Of a stretch of DNA of 64,000 bases, positions 9,396 through 17,338 are shown piece by piece; positions within the stretch are counted from its first letter, which is position 1; every line of letters starts with the position of its first letter. The notes beneath the pieces were generated by a model. That model had not been told where the DNA came from. It made no database searches and saw only the letters and a list, made by a program, of their open reading frames with translations. Location: positions 16,572 through 80,571 of IMG/VR virus record IMGVR_UViG_3300022200_000030; one strand, 5' to 3'. The stretch is from a virus. Made by a program: the position numbers and the translations under genes.

Positions 9396-9737
9396 GTGCC
9401 CGTCGTGACCTACGTGGGACGCTCGTTTGAGCGGCGAAGGCCTGATGGCCCAAGCGTGTTCAGGCGGCATAAGTCCGTGGAGGTCAGTCAGGAGTGGCTC
9501 GACACGTGGCGTACTCACCTCCCTGAAAGTCAGTTTGTCATCGAGGGTGATGCAGGCATCACGGTGGATGAAGGCGGCGATGGCCTGCCTGACGCCGGAT
9601 GGTCCCGCAAAGACATTCTCGATTGGCTTGACGAACAGGGCGTGGAGTATTCCGGCTACGTGACCAAGGCGGCAGGACTTGCCTTGGTTGAGGAACACCT
9701 AAATCCGACGGCACCAACCGAAGAAACACAGGAGTGA
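9396..9737 (+). CDS. small head-region protein with a HeH/LEM-like helical domain
   Basis: GTG start at 9396 behind GAGGTG. The C-terminal half (about residues 65-103: SRKDILDWLDEQG...TKAAGLALVEEHL) fits the helix-extended-loop-helix (HeH/LEM, Rho-N-like) pattern found at the C-terminus of small phage head-module proteins. The N-terminal half (VTYVGRSFERRRPDG...VEVSQEWLDTWR) resembles short head-completion proteins. It lies between two small head genes and is probably a minor virion component. Confidence 0.6.
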   Translation: MPVVTYVGRSFERRRPDGPSVFRRHKSVEVSQEWLDTWRTHLPESQFVIEGDAGITVDEGGDGLPDAGWSRKDILDWLDEQGVEYSGYVTKAAGLALVEEHLNPTAPTEETQE

Positions 9738-9743
9738 TGATAA

Positions 9744-10085
9744 ATGGCAGTAACTATTGACCCCCGACCGACCGTTTTTGGTGACCGCTTCATTGTGACC
9801 GGTTCGTATGATGCCGGTGAAACGACCATTAACCTGAGCGCGTTTTTCAGCAGCATTGACACGTTCACAATTAACCCCGCGTCTGTGGTGGAGCAGGGCT
9901 TTACGCAAGATGATGGTACGGGTACCGGTACCCTGAACCTTCTCGACGTGGCTACGGTGAGCGGAACCACCATTACGGTGTACCCTGCTCAGAAGGAACT
10001 TGACCCTGACGGTGGTGGCGCTGCCCCCGCTACTCCCGGCTCAACCGTTGCAGGGACCTTCTTCGCCATCGGTCGCCGCGCTTGA
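9744..10085 (+). CDS. small β-rich head-module protein
   Basis: 113 residues, Thr/Gly/Asp-rich, predicted all-β (DRFIVTGSYDAGETTINLS...TTITVYPAQ). The spacing GAGTGATGATAA before the ATG at 9744 gives a GTGATG-type ribosome site. It lies in the head gene cluster between the HeH-domain protein and a very short gene. I do not recognise a family; a decoration or head-tail joining role is possible from position. Confidence 0.55.
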   Translation: MAVTIDPRPTVFGDRFIVTGSYDAGETTINLSAFFSSIDTFTINPASVVEQGFTQDDGTGTGTLNLLDVATVSGTTITVYPAQKELDPDGGGAAPATPGSTVAGTFFAIGRRA

Positions 10086-10096
10086 GGTGATTCCTC

Positions 10097-10273
10097 TTGG
10101 CGGAAGGAGCGAAGGTGATTGGGCCATACTCGCCCAAGGACTTCAGCGACCTTACGGCGTTGAACTCAGCGGTTGCTACTGACGTTGCTGCGGCCATCGG
10201 TGCCAACTCTATCGTTAGCGCAGAACCAATCACGGTGCTTGGAAACATCTATCTTGTCGTGTCCTTCACATGA
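10097..10273 (+). CDS. 58-aa protein with a TTG start
   Basis: A short gene in a gap that would otherwise be 184 bases long. A perfect GAGGTGA at 10084-10090 precedes TTG at 10097 by 6 bases. A GTG at 10115 behind GGAAGGAG is an alternative start. The sequence begins LAEGAKVIGPYSPKDFSDL and ends NIYLVVSFT, with a helical Ala-rich middle. Its TGA is followed closely by the next gene's GAGGTG site. The function is unknown; it is probably a head or neck accessory protein, and short phage head proteins of this shape are common. Confidence 0.6.
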   Translation: MAEGAKVIGPYSPKDFSDLTALNSAVATDVAAAIGANSIVSAEPITVLGNIYLVVSFT

Positions 10274-10284
10274 GGTGGGGTACG

Positions 10285-10578
10285 ATGGGGTTTGATGCAC
10301 GTTCAATCGAACTTGAAGACCTCGTTCGCGCAGGCAAGCAGGGCGTCAAGTACGACCTTGAGAACGCGGTCGTCACCAACACCGACCGCCCCCTCGCGGG
10401 CGTCACGGCGGCTCAGCGCAACCGGAATGCAAATATCGGTGATGTGCTGAACATCGGCTCAGGTACGCGGTGCGTGCATTGCGGGTTCCTCCACTTCCTG
10501 TGGCGGGCAACCTGTGGTGCGTGTGAGCGTCCTATGGAGTACAACCTCGGACACCGAGACGAAAAGAACAGGTTGTGA
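10285..10578 (+). CDS. 97-aa zinc-ribbon protein
   Basis: ATG at 10285, 7 bases after GAGGTG; an in-frame ATG at 10270 overlaps the previous stop but has no room for a ribosome site. The C-terminal third has CVHC and CGAC about 17 residues apart (TRCVHCGFLHF...TCGACERPM), a four-Cys zinc ribbon. The N-terminus is helical and polar. It precedes a second zinc-ribbon protein. The role is unknown; similar ribbons recur in this virus. Confidence 0.65.
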   Translation: MGFDARSIELEDLVRAGKQGVKYDLENAVVTNTDRPLAGVTAAQRNRNANIGDVLNIGSGTRCVHCGFLHFLWRATCGACERPMEYNLGHRDEKNRL

Positions 10579-10583
10579 ATAAA

Positions 10584-11927
10584 ATGGCATACGTACTTGT
10601 CAAAGCCCGACGTGAAATGACACCTCAGCGACAAAAGGTGTACTATCCCCTCACCGGAGGTAAGAAGGCAGGTCTTGGGCCACACCCTTTGTCGCGTGTT
10701 GCTAACAAGATTGCCTATCCTCAGTTGCGTGAGATGGGTTGGACGAATCAGGCTGACCCGAATTACGGCCCCGCTGCTGACCGTCTTCGTGAACTCATCA
10801 TGTTGCAGATGCTTGCCAATCCTAAAATGCACGACCTTGAGTTTGTAAATGACCCTATGGACATTGACCCTGAAAGACAGGCAGAAATGAAGGGTAAGAG
10901 CCTTGAGGACGTTTTTGCTGAGTTTAATCGTCCCGGTGACGACCACAAGTCATTTATGACGCCAAAGCAGCAGCGTGCTGCTGAGCGAGAAAACGCCATG
11001 CGTAGTGGCACAAAGCAAGTGCAAACCCTCGCAGGCAAGGCAGGTCAGTCAAAGAAGTTGCAAGCCATGCAGGATAGTGCGCAGGCCAAGAACGCTGAGT
11101 CGTATGGCTTCCCCATGCCTGAAGGGGCAAAGGAATTGTTTGACGAAGAAGGAAACTTGTCTGAAAAATTGCCTGCCGCGCCGGACATGTCGGCATCTGC
11201 ACGTGCGCCAAAGCCTGTTGAGGTTGAGCCTGAGACACCCCCCGTCACCGGCAGCGATGCTTTCCTGTCGCAGATGGCTTCACTCAGTCCTGAAGACCAA
11301 GCAAAGGTGCTTGAGTACATGAGAATTGGCTTGAGTAGCACCGTGAAGCCACCTATTCGTGACCCCGGTGAGGGCGGTGATGATGACATGTACGGCAAGG
11401 CCTTCGCACGTAGCACACCGTTCAATGACGCTTGGAGAATTGTCAAGCGAGATTGGCAACAATCTTACGACGCAGATGGAAACGTAACCCCTCTCGGACC
11501 TTACGATTGGCAGGGTCAGGAGTATTTTGCGCATTGTCCGGTTTGCAAAAGCGGTATTTACGTTGAGCAAGAGGATGATTTGTACACTTTACAATACGCA
11601 AAAAAATGTCTTGAGTGTCTTTTGGAAGAAGACGTTATGCCATCTCAAACCTCTATACCTGAAATGCGTGACCCCGGCGAGGGCGGTGATGATGACATGT
11701 ACGGCAAGGCCTTCACCCGTAGCACACCGTTCAATGACGCTTGGAGCCTGATGAAGCAATCTTGGAATCCTTACCTTGGGGGCATTGACCCTATCGTCCA
11801 AAAAGAGTGCGAAAAATGCGGTCACATCTTTAGCATTCACTCATCGGCTGAACCTGCATGGAAGTTCTGCGAAAATTGCAGGGCCGCATTAAAAGACCCT
11901 GATTTCGACGGTAGCGATTATTATTGA
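10584..11927 (+). CDS. 447-aa modular protein with a duplicated motif-plus-zinc-ribbon unit
   Basis: ATG at 10584 is preferred over the GTG at 10575 that overlaps the previous stop. The N-terminal part is helical and charged. From about residue 258 there are two copies of a unit: an acidic Gly-rich linker (DPGEGGDDDMYGKAF), the motif TPFNDAW followed by VK or MK, then a four-Cys ribbon. Ribbon 1 is CPVC...CLEC and ribbon 2 is CEKC...CENC. The 80-base DNA repeats that encode the shared part are nearly identical, so the duplication is recent. The TPFNDAW motif resembles SPMDxAW motifs in three other proteins of the window. The function is unknown. Confidence 0.7.
   Translation: MAYVLVKARREMTPQRQKVYYPLTGGKKAGLGPHPLSRVANKIAYPQLREMGWTNQADPNYGPAADRLRELIMLQMLANPKMHDLEFVNDPMDIDPERQAEMKGKSLEDVFAEFNRPGDDHKSFMTPKQQRAAERENAMRSGTKQVQTLAGKAGQSKKLQAMQDSAQAKNAESYGFPMPEGAKELFDEEGNLSEKLPAAPDMSASARAPKPVEVEPETPPVTGSDAFLSQMASLSPEDQAKVLEYMRIGLSSTVKPPIRDPGEGGDDDMYGKAFARSTPFNDAWRIVKRDWQQSYDADGNVTPLGPYDWQGQEYFAHCPVCKSGIYVEQEDDLYTLQYAKKCLECLLEEDVMPSQTSIPEMRDPGEGGDDDMYGKAFTRSTPFNDAWSLMKQSWNPYLGGIDPIVQKECEKCGHIFSIHSSAEPAWKFCENCRAALKDPDFDGSDYY
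11358..11437 (+). repeat. 80-bp intragenic direct repeat, copy 1
   Basis: Pairs with 11667-11746, with about 3 mismatches in 80 bases by eye. Both copies are in the same reading frame and encode the linker and TPFNDAW motif; the copies start 309 bases (103 codons) apart. Confidence 0.9.
11667..11746 (+). repeat. 80-bp intragenic direct repeat, copy 2
   Basis: Second copy of 11358-11437. The zinc ribbons that follow each copy have diverged much more than the repeat itself, which suggests either selection on the motif or gene conversion limited to it. Confidence 0.9.
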
Positions 11928-11951
11928 TGAAGTCGTGAGGTGAGTTGTTGA

Positions 11952-13538
11952 ATGCCCGTTGTCTTCAGTCCCGGTGAGCCGGAAACTCGGCCCTTGGACC
12001 CATCGGCAATCGTGTACACAACCGTTCAGAAAGTCGCTGACCTGCTCGACATTGGACCCGCAGACGCGGTGCTGATGAGTGCTGATGCAGACACAGATGC
12101 CGTGTACATCACAGGGACCGAGTTCCGCAGCCACGGTTTTGAGGTTGGTGACCTTGTTCGGGTGTATAGCGATGCTGACCCGTTTGGTCACGAAGATTTG
12201 GTAATCAGTACCATCGCTGCGAGTACCGCAGGGGACTCAGCAGGCAAGGGACACGTCAAAATCACCTTCACGACTTCCCCGTTGACGGCTGCTGACTACC
12301 AAGTCGCTGACAACGGCTACATTCAGAACCAAGCCTCATTCACCAACGGCAAGACCCGTGGTGTGACCAAGGCCAAGGTCGAGCATGTGATTCAGCGCAT
12401 GCAAGACCGGATTGACAACATCACGCACAACGCTTGGCGACCCTACCTTGTCACGGCTGAGTACATCAACTTCGACACGTACAAGCCCTACCGCCGCCGC
12501 TACTACACCGATTATGTAGGTACAGCCCCACTTATGTTCCGTAACGTACAACAAGTGTTGCGAATTGAGTTGTGGCAAGGAGACGACTACCGTGAAATCG
12601 GAGCAGCCGAAGCCCGCATCAAATTGGCAGATGTTTCGGGCTTGGGTGGGAAGAGTCTGTACGTTAGTAGTGGTAACGGGAGTGTTGGCACTCTTTCTGT
12701 TGGTAGCGGCAGTACTAATTGGCGTGGAGATTTTGACGCGACCACGGCGGCTCAAAATCTTGCTGACCTCATCAACAAGGAAGACAGGGTGAACAAGGCT
12801 GCGGTGACGTTTAGTCCTGCTTTTACGCTTGAAGGCTCCACTACCAATGTCGCCGTACACAACGAGTTCCTCGCAAGCGCGAACGCTGACCTTGGTACGG
12901 GAGTCGTCAAAATCACAAGTATGCGCCCCGTTAAGAGCGGTGAAACGTGCAGCATCGTGTCCACCTCGTCTGACATTGTGATTGAGCAGACGGCGGGACG
13001 GACGGCTACGGTGGTTTCTGCCGTGTCGGGGACTATCACGGTGAACTCGACTGAGGGGTTCGTGAATGCCGGTGTTGCCATCAACGGAGCCATTGTCTTC
13101 CGCTACACGGGCAAGACAGCAACCACATTCACGGGTTGCGCTGACGTGGCCGGTGACCATACTGCCGTGACGGGTACCATCTCGCAGCAGACCTTCCAAG
13201 TGGACCTGCAAGGCGGCAGCAGCAGCGGTGACGTGGGCCGTCTGCGCGATTGGTGGCTTGACCCGGAGCAGGGTATCATTTACTTCAACAACTCCTATCC
13301 TTTCTTTGAATGGAACGCAATTAAGGTCGCTTACATCTATGGCGAGCGGTACATCGAAAAAGCAATTGAAGACGTTTGCACAAAGATGGTTGCCATCGAG
13401 TTGCTGATGGCTGACGACCGCAGCGTACTGATTCCTGAAGGTACGCAGAACATTGACCTTGCAAGCAAGGTGCAACTGTATCAGGCTGAAATTGACCGAA
13501 CCCTGCCCCGCTATGTTGAGTTGGTGGTGTTTGAGTGA
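11952..13538 (+). CDS. head-tail connector / neck protein with a β-domain insertion
   Basis: 528 residues, start behind GTGAGGTGAG. The first and last parts carry the pattern of a head-tail adaptor: a helical segment near 140-160 (KAKVEHVIQRMQDRIDNIT), aromatic/Arg β region (YKPYRRRYYTDYV), and a C-terminal helical pair (YIEKAIEDVCTKMVAIELL). Between about 230 and 420 lies a Thr/Ser/Gly-rich insertion that looks like one or two immunoglobulin-like or fibre-like β domains. It probably sits beneath the portal or in the neck; the insertion may be exposed on the virion. It overlaps the next gene by GTGA. Confidence 0.6.
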   Translation: MPVVFSPGEPETRPLDPSAIVYTTVQKVADLLDIGPADAVLMSADADTDAVYITGTEFRSHGFEVGDLVRVYSDADPFGHEDLVISTIAASTAGDSAGKGHVKITFTTSPLTAADYQVADNGYIQNQASFTNGKTRGVTKAKVEHVIQRMQDRIDNITHNAWRPYLVTAEYINFDTYKPYRRRYYTDYVGTAPLMFRNVQQVLRIELWQGDDYREIGAAEARIKLADVSGLGGKSLYVSSGNGSVGTLSVGSGSTNWRGDFDATTAAQNLADLINKEDRVNKAAVTFSPAFTLEGSTTNVAVHNEFLASANADLGTGVVKITSMRPVKSGETCSIVSTSSDIVIEQTAGRTATVVSAVSGTITVNSTEGFVNAGVAINGAIVFRYTGKTATTFTGCADVAGDHTAVTGTISQQTFQVDLQGGSSSGDVGRLRDWWLDPEQGIIYFNNSYPFFEWNAIKVAYIYGERYIEKAIEDVCTKMVAIELLMADDRSVLIPEGTQNIDLASKVQLYQAEIDRTLPRYVELVVFE

Positions 13539-13903
13539 GGGAGTTCACGAAGCAAGGCATGGCTCTTGTTGATGGGCTTACCGAGATGTACATGAAAGAC
13601 AAGAAGTTGCAGGCCGACTTGCGTGAATACTTCACCCAAGAGCCTGCGAGCATGCGTGAAATGTTCCTTCGCATCGAAGCAGGCGCGGCTGATTGCGAGT
13701 TCATCGAGGGTCAAATCATCAACGAAGAGGGTGAGCCTGCAAATGAAATGGTGGTTGAATCAATTAACGATTCGGTGGACCGGCAAATGCTTGCTGCCAA
13801 CTTTCAGATTCGTGAGCAGCAATTGCAGTACAAGGATGGTTTTTTTGTACCCCTTGACTACCGTGACCTGAAAGAGATGAAGCGTACGGAGGGGATTCGG
13901 TAA
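13535..13903 (+). CDS. 122-aa neck or head-completion protein, unrecognised family
   Basis: GTG start overlapping the previous stop (GTGA), so it is translationally coupled. Mostly helical and charged (EMYMKDKKLQADLREYF...MREMFLRIEAGAADCEF). It sits between the connector and the putative tail-terminator gene. The location fits a head-tail joining protein, but there is no diagnostic motif. Confidence 0.55.
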   Translation: MREFTKQGMALVDGLTEMYMKDKKLQADLREYFTQEPASMREMFLRIEAGAADCEFIEGQIINEEGEPANEMVVESINDSVDRQMLAANFQIREQQLQYKDGFFVPLDYRDLKEMKRTEGIR

Positions 13904-14352
13904 TGGTTGCAACGTGGACTGAAGGCCTCGACGTTATGGTTGGGTTGTTTCAGGATAATTGGAACCGCGCCAACACGGGCAACTACCGCCCTGTTGTGAT
14001 TGACATTACGACCACGGACCCTGAACATGGTAAGCGTCTTGACTTGCAGAAGCACGACTTCATTCTCCTGTACGAAACGGCGCATAACGAAGAGGCTCCT
14101 GAGTTGTTTTACGACTTTGTGACAACGCGAATCAACATCACCGTTGATGCCCGAACGGTTAAAGGACGGAAGCACTTGCAAAAACTTGAGAACGAGATAC
14201 GACGGCTCGTCCATTCAAAGCGCAAGGGGGATGGTATCAACTTCGACCGTATGGTGTTCAAGACGCGCACCGACCTGTCAGACCGTAGCAAACACATGCA
14301 CCGGATGACATTTCAGATTGAAGTTGTAACACTTGCAGAACTGATTCCTTGA
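13903..14352 (+). CDS. probable tail terminator / tail completion protein
   Basis: 149 residues, ATG overlapping the TAA of the previous gene. The alternating pattern (RPVVIDITTT...HDFILLYET...TRINITVDAR...LENEIRRLVHSKR...HRMTFQIEVVTLAE) is the α/β layout of small tail-terminator proteins that cap the tail tube and join it to the neck. It directly precedes the tail tube gene, the usual order in long-tailed viruses. The family match is by layout, not by a motif. Confidence 0.6.
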   Translation: MVATWTEGLDVMVGLFQDNWNRANTGNYRPVVIDITTTDPEHGKRLDLQKHDFILLYETAHNEEAPELFYDFVTTRINITVDARTVKGRKHLQKLENEIRRLVHSKRKGDGINFDRMVFKTRTDLSDRSKHMHRMTFQIEVVTLAELIP

Positions 14353-14361
14353 GGTGAGAAG

Positions 14362-16215
14362 ATGCCGGGTACTGTGTACAAGGGTGATTTGGCGGAGGTT
14401 TCCTTCGCAACGGAGACGGGTTTTACGCTCGTACATGGAACGGATGCTTCTTTTGAGGGAGCGTTAGGTGATACGTCGTTCACCTTCACGTCCGGTGTTG
14501 CTCCTTTCTTTGACGGTAGCAACCGATTGATGTTTCCCAAAGACATACTTGTTGGCTCTCAGTTTGTGTTGACCGGTCAAACACCTGTGGGTAGTGGGGA
14601 TAACGCTGCTGATGGTCGCGTGTTCACCATCACCGGAAACGACGGTAATACGCTGAACTTTTCGCCTGCTCTTTTGGCCGGTACCGGTACCTCGCATTCA
14701 TTGCACGTCCTGCCGTACAAGACACCGCCTGTGGACGCTCTAAACAATGCGTATGCAAGTAGTGGACCTACGGAGAATGTTCTTACCGACCAATTCCTCG
14801 GTATTGCTACCGCACTCACGCTGCCTGAAACCAAGGTGGACCTCAAGCGGTACCACGTTGTCGGTCTTGGTCGAGATACCGCCGTGCAGGTTCCGGGCAA
14901 GTTCATCACCGAAGGTGGTTCTTTTGAGGTGGCGATGCACACCGCTCGATGGCTCAAGTATTGCCTTGGCAACGAGATTTCAACGCTGCCTGACTCCGGT
15001 ACTACGTCCACTTTGAACGGCGAAACGAAAGTTGGTGCTACGTCTGTGACGCTCGCTGACGCAAGTTCATTCGCGGTTGGCAATTTCATTCATATCAAAG
15101 ATGATGTTACCGCTTTGCCTGTTGTTCTTGACCATGAGCCAATTACCTCGGTATGGGACAAATCGGTTGATGCCCGACTTTTTGATAACGCATACCCCCA
15201 TGAAATCCGTCGTATTGTTGGAAAGAGAGGCAATGTCATTTTCCTTGACGAGCCGTTGGCCTACGACCACACTACGGGGCGTACAGTCAGTCACCACGTG
15301 TACAACGCGGGTAACGCACCTTCCATTGCTGCTTCGACGTGTGCGATTACGAATCCTGTGACGCACCTGCTTTTCGCTCGCTCGCACACCCCTTCGTTCA
15401 GCCTTGAGGTGTCCCACCGCCGTCTTGACAAGGACGCCGATACTGTGAATGACGGTGGTGTGACCGATGCCAAGACGCTGACCCGTGTGTTTCGTGGCTG
15501 CAAGGTGACGGACTTTACCCTCTCCACCGACAACGACGCTGCCCTGCGTCTTGCGGTCAACTTCAACTCGGCCCTTTGCTACACGGATGCGGGTCGCTTG
15601 GAAAACCCCGGTACGTCCACGGACCGGTACGACCCACACCGCCTGTTTGACGACACGGCCAACAACCATGTCAACCGCCTCAACTCGGGCATCGGTTTGG
15701 GTACGCAGAAGCCCTTCATGTTCTATGACGGTAGCATCAACATTGCCGGTGTGCAAGCAGGGAAGGTGCTGAACTTCACCCTGAGTGGGCAGACCGGCAT
15801 ACAGGCATTCCACACCATCAACGGCTCAACGCAGAACTCAGGTACCGCTGATGAAGCCGTACCCTTCGGTGGTAGCCGCAACACCGCCCTGATGGTTGAA
15901 GGCAAGACCTCCTACGAGTTGTCGCTTGAAGTCATGGTGGACGACCCGTTGTTCTTCAACAAGATGCGCTCGGCCACCGAGTTCAGCGTTCACAAAACCG
16001 GTGCCACAAACGGGCAAATCGTCATTGAGTTTGAGAAGCCACTCGGTAACACGGCTGCTGGAAATAGCGAACGCATGGTCATCCTCATTGACGAGTACTA
16101 CATCGTTGAGGCACCCCTCCAAATCCCCGAAGACAAGGGTGTTGTCAAGAGCCAACTCAAGGTCATGCCCAAGTCCATGCGCGTCCTGTCACGTGATACC
16201 CTGCTGAAATACTGA
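14362..16215 (+). CDS. major tail tube protein with extra β domains
   Basis: 617 residues behind GAGGTGAGAAG. The start (MPGTVYKGDLAEVSFATETGF) and the end (MVILIDEYYIVEAPLQIPEDKGVVKSQLKVMPKSMRVLSRD) have the β-strand pattern of tail-tube proteins, and the gene precedes the tail-assembly chaperones and tape measure. At 617 residues it is two to three times the usual length. The extra parts, about 40-130 and 200-330, are Gly/Thr-rich and probably decorate the tube. Strongly biased codons fit an abundant structural protein. Confidence 0.7.
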   Translation: MPGTVYKGDLAEVSFATETGFTLVHGTDASFEGALGDTSFTFTSGVAPFFDGSNRLMFPKDILVGSQFVLTGQTPVGSGDNAADGRVFTITGNDGNTLNFSPALLAGTGTSHSLHVLPYKTPPVDALNNAYASSGPTENVLTDQFLGIATALTLPETKVDLKRYHVVGLGRDTAVQVPGKFITEGGSFEVAMHTARWLKYCLGNEISTLPDSGTTSTLNGETKVGATSVTLADASSFAVGNFIHIKDDVTALPVVLDHEPITSVWDKSVDARLFDNAYPHEIRRIVGKRGNVIFLDEPLAYDHTTGRTVSHHVYNAGNAPSIAASTCAITNPVTHLLFARSHTPSFSLEVSHRRLDKDADTVNDGGVTDAKTLTRVFRGCKVTDFTLSTDNDAALRLAVNFNSALCYTDAGRLENPGTSTDRYDPHRLFDDTANNHVNRLNSGIGLGTQKPFMFYDGSINIAGVQAGKVLNFTLSGQTGIQAFHTINGSTQNSGTADEAVPFGGSRNTALMVEGKTSYELSLEVMVDDPLFFNKMRSATEFSVHKTGATNGQIVIEFEKPLGNTAAGNSERMVILIDEYYIVEAPLQIPEDKGVVKSQLKVMPKSMRVLSRDTLLKY

Positions 16216-16224
16216 GGTGAGAGA

Positions 16225-16740
16225 ATGATTATATCCACCGCTATGTGCCGACGGCTTGGGCTTGAGCAGTACGCTCTTTGGGTGTGTGAACAGAATGGCG
16301 TCGAGCATGCAGCGGAATGCCCTGTCTCAAGCCACTCGGCCATCCTTACTTGGGTACGAGAGCGTCTTGCCGTACCGGAAGAGTCGGTGGTCGAAGAGGT
16401 TGAAGTGGTGGAACAACCTGCTGAAGAGGTCGTGACTGAAGAGGACACCCCATTTCCCTCCACTTTGGCGTATGACGCCATGACCGTTGCCGAACTGCGT
16501 GATTTGTGCAAGGAGCGCGGCTTGCCGGTGTACGGCACTAAGGCCGAGATTGTACTGCGCCTGCGTCAGCACGACAACGGCATCGAAATCGAAGAAGATG
16601 AGACGGAAGGCCCCGCTGAAGAAGCGGCCCCTGAAGTCGAGTCGGATGCCCCCGTCGAAGAAGAGGCGGCTGCACCCATTGGAGATGAATTGAATGACAC
16701 AAGTAGTGACGGACAAGAGCCTGTTGTTGAAGACGAATGA
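16225..16740 (+). CDS. acidic protein with a SAP-type DNA-binding helix pair
   Basis: 171 residues, start behind GAGGTGAGAG. A SAP-like motif at about residues 91-115 (MTVAELRDLCKERGLPVYGT, then KAEIVLRL) is a helix-extended-helix fold known to bind nucleic acid. It is flanked by very acidic, Pro-rich low-complexity sequence. The last 47 bases overlap the next gene in another frame. It sits between tail tube and tail-chaperone genes; it may be a tail accessory protein rather than a regulator. Confidence 0.65.
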   Translation: MIISTAMCRRLGLEQYALWVCEQNGVEHAAECPVSSHSAILTWVRERLAVPEESVVEEVEVVEQPAEEVVTEEDTPFPSTLAYDAMTVAELRDLCKERGLPVYGTKAEIVLRLRQHDNGIEIEEDETEGPAEEAAPEVESDAPVEEEAAAPIGDELNDTSSDGQEPVVEDE

Positions 16741-17062
16741 TGAAACGATGCACGTTGTACCCGTGAATCCCAATGACCCCTCGCAGGTCATTGAGGTTTG
16801 GGTGCGCGACATTTCGTTCCTCGATATTCAGGACGCCGCACAAAAAATGGTCTTTATTCAAAACGGTGAAATCTCTCTCTCGCTCAAGGCGTATTGGGAG
16901 CATGCCTTCTCCAATTGGATTGTGCGCACCAACCCCGCCCTGACGGGTGCTGAACTCCTGTCCCTGAAGGGACCTATCGGTGAAGCCGTGTCGCGTGTGC
17001 TTCCGCAGCCAAATGAGATTGCGGAGGCCATGCAAGGGGGGTTTATGACGCCGAGCGAGTGA
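16694..17062 (+). CDS. tail assembly chaperone (gpG-like)
   Basis: 122 residues immediately upstream of a frame -1 partner and the tape measure, exactly where G/GT-type chaperones lie. These proteins coat the tape measure during tail assembly and are not kept in the virion. The protein starts with a β-type region (VIEVWVRDISFLDIQDA) then helices. It ends ...MQGGFMTPSE. A run of six G just before the end is a likely frameshift site, and the next gene overlaps it by GTGA. Confidence 0.65.
   Translation: MTQVVTDKSLLLKTNDETMHVVPVNPNDPSQVIEVWVRDISFLDIQDAAQKMVFIQNGEISLSLKAYWEHAFSNWIVRTNPALTGAELLSLKGPIGEAVSRVLPQPNEIAEAMQGGFMTPSE
17036..17044 (+). other. putative -1 programmed frameshift site GGGGGGTTT
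   Basis: In frame 0 the codons are GGG GGG TTT ATG ... ending in TGA six codons after TTT. A shift of -1 at the G run reads GTT TAT GAC GCC GAG CGA GTG AGG and continues without a stop into the downstream frame. That would give a gpGT-like fusion of the two chaperone genes. The site is a homopolymer slip rather than a canonical X-XXY-YYZ heptamer in frame. Confidence 0.5.
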
Positions 17063-17334
17063 GGGTCGAACGCTTTCTCAAGAAGACAACGTACGATAGC
17101 GGAGAGGATTTAGCGACACAGATTGAACTGTGGGCCTACATCATCTCGCAGCACTACGGTATGTCCCTTGCAGAAGTGTACGCCCTCAGTCCTCGGCTCT
17201 TCAAGCAGTCCCTCGTTTGGGCAATGGTGGCGACCGAAGAGAAGACAAAGGAGAGCGAACGTAGGAGACAACAGGCGAAGGGCGGCGACCGCGAAACCGT
17301 AAGCCTCGATTACTCGTTCTTGAATTGGGAGTGA
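17059..17334 (+). CDS. second tail assembly chaperone (gpT-like part)
   Basis: 91 residues from a GTG overlapping the previous stop. It can be made alone or as the C-terminal part of a frameshift fusion. Helical (TQIELWAYIISQHYGMSLAEVYAL...LVWAMVATEEKTKESERRRQQAK); a short helical protein before the tape measure is typical of the T part of G/GT. Next gene starts 5 bases downstream. Confidence 0.65.
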   Translation: MRVERFLKKTTYDSGEDLATQIELWAYIISQHYGMSLAEVYALSPRLFKQSLVWAMVATEEKTKESERRRQQAKGGDRETVSLDYSFLNWE

Positions 17335-17338
17335 AGAT

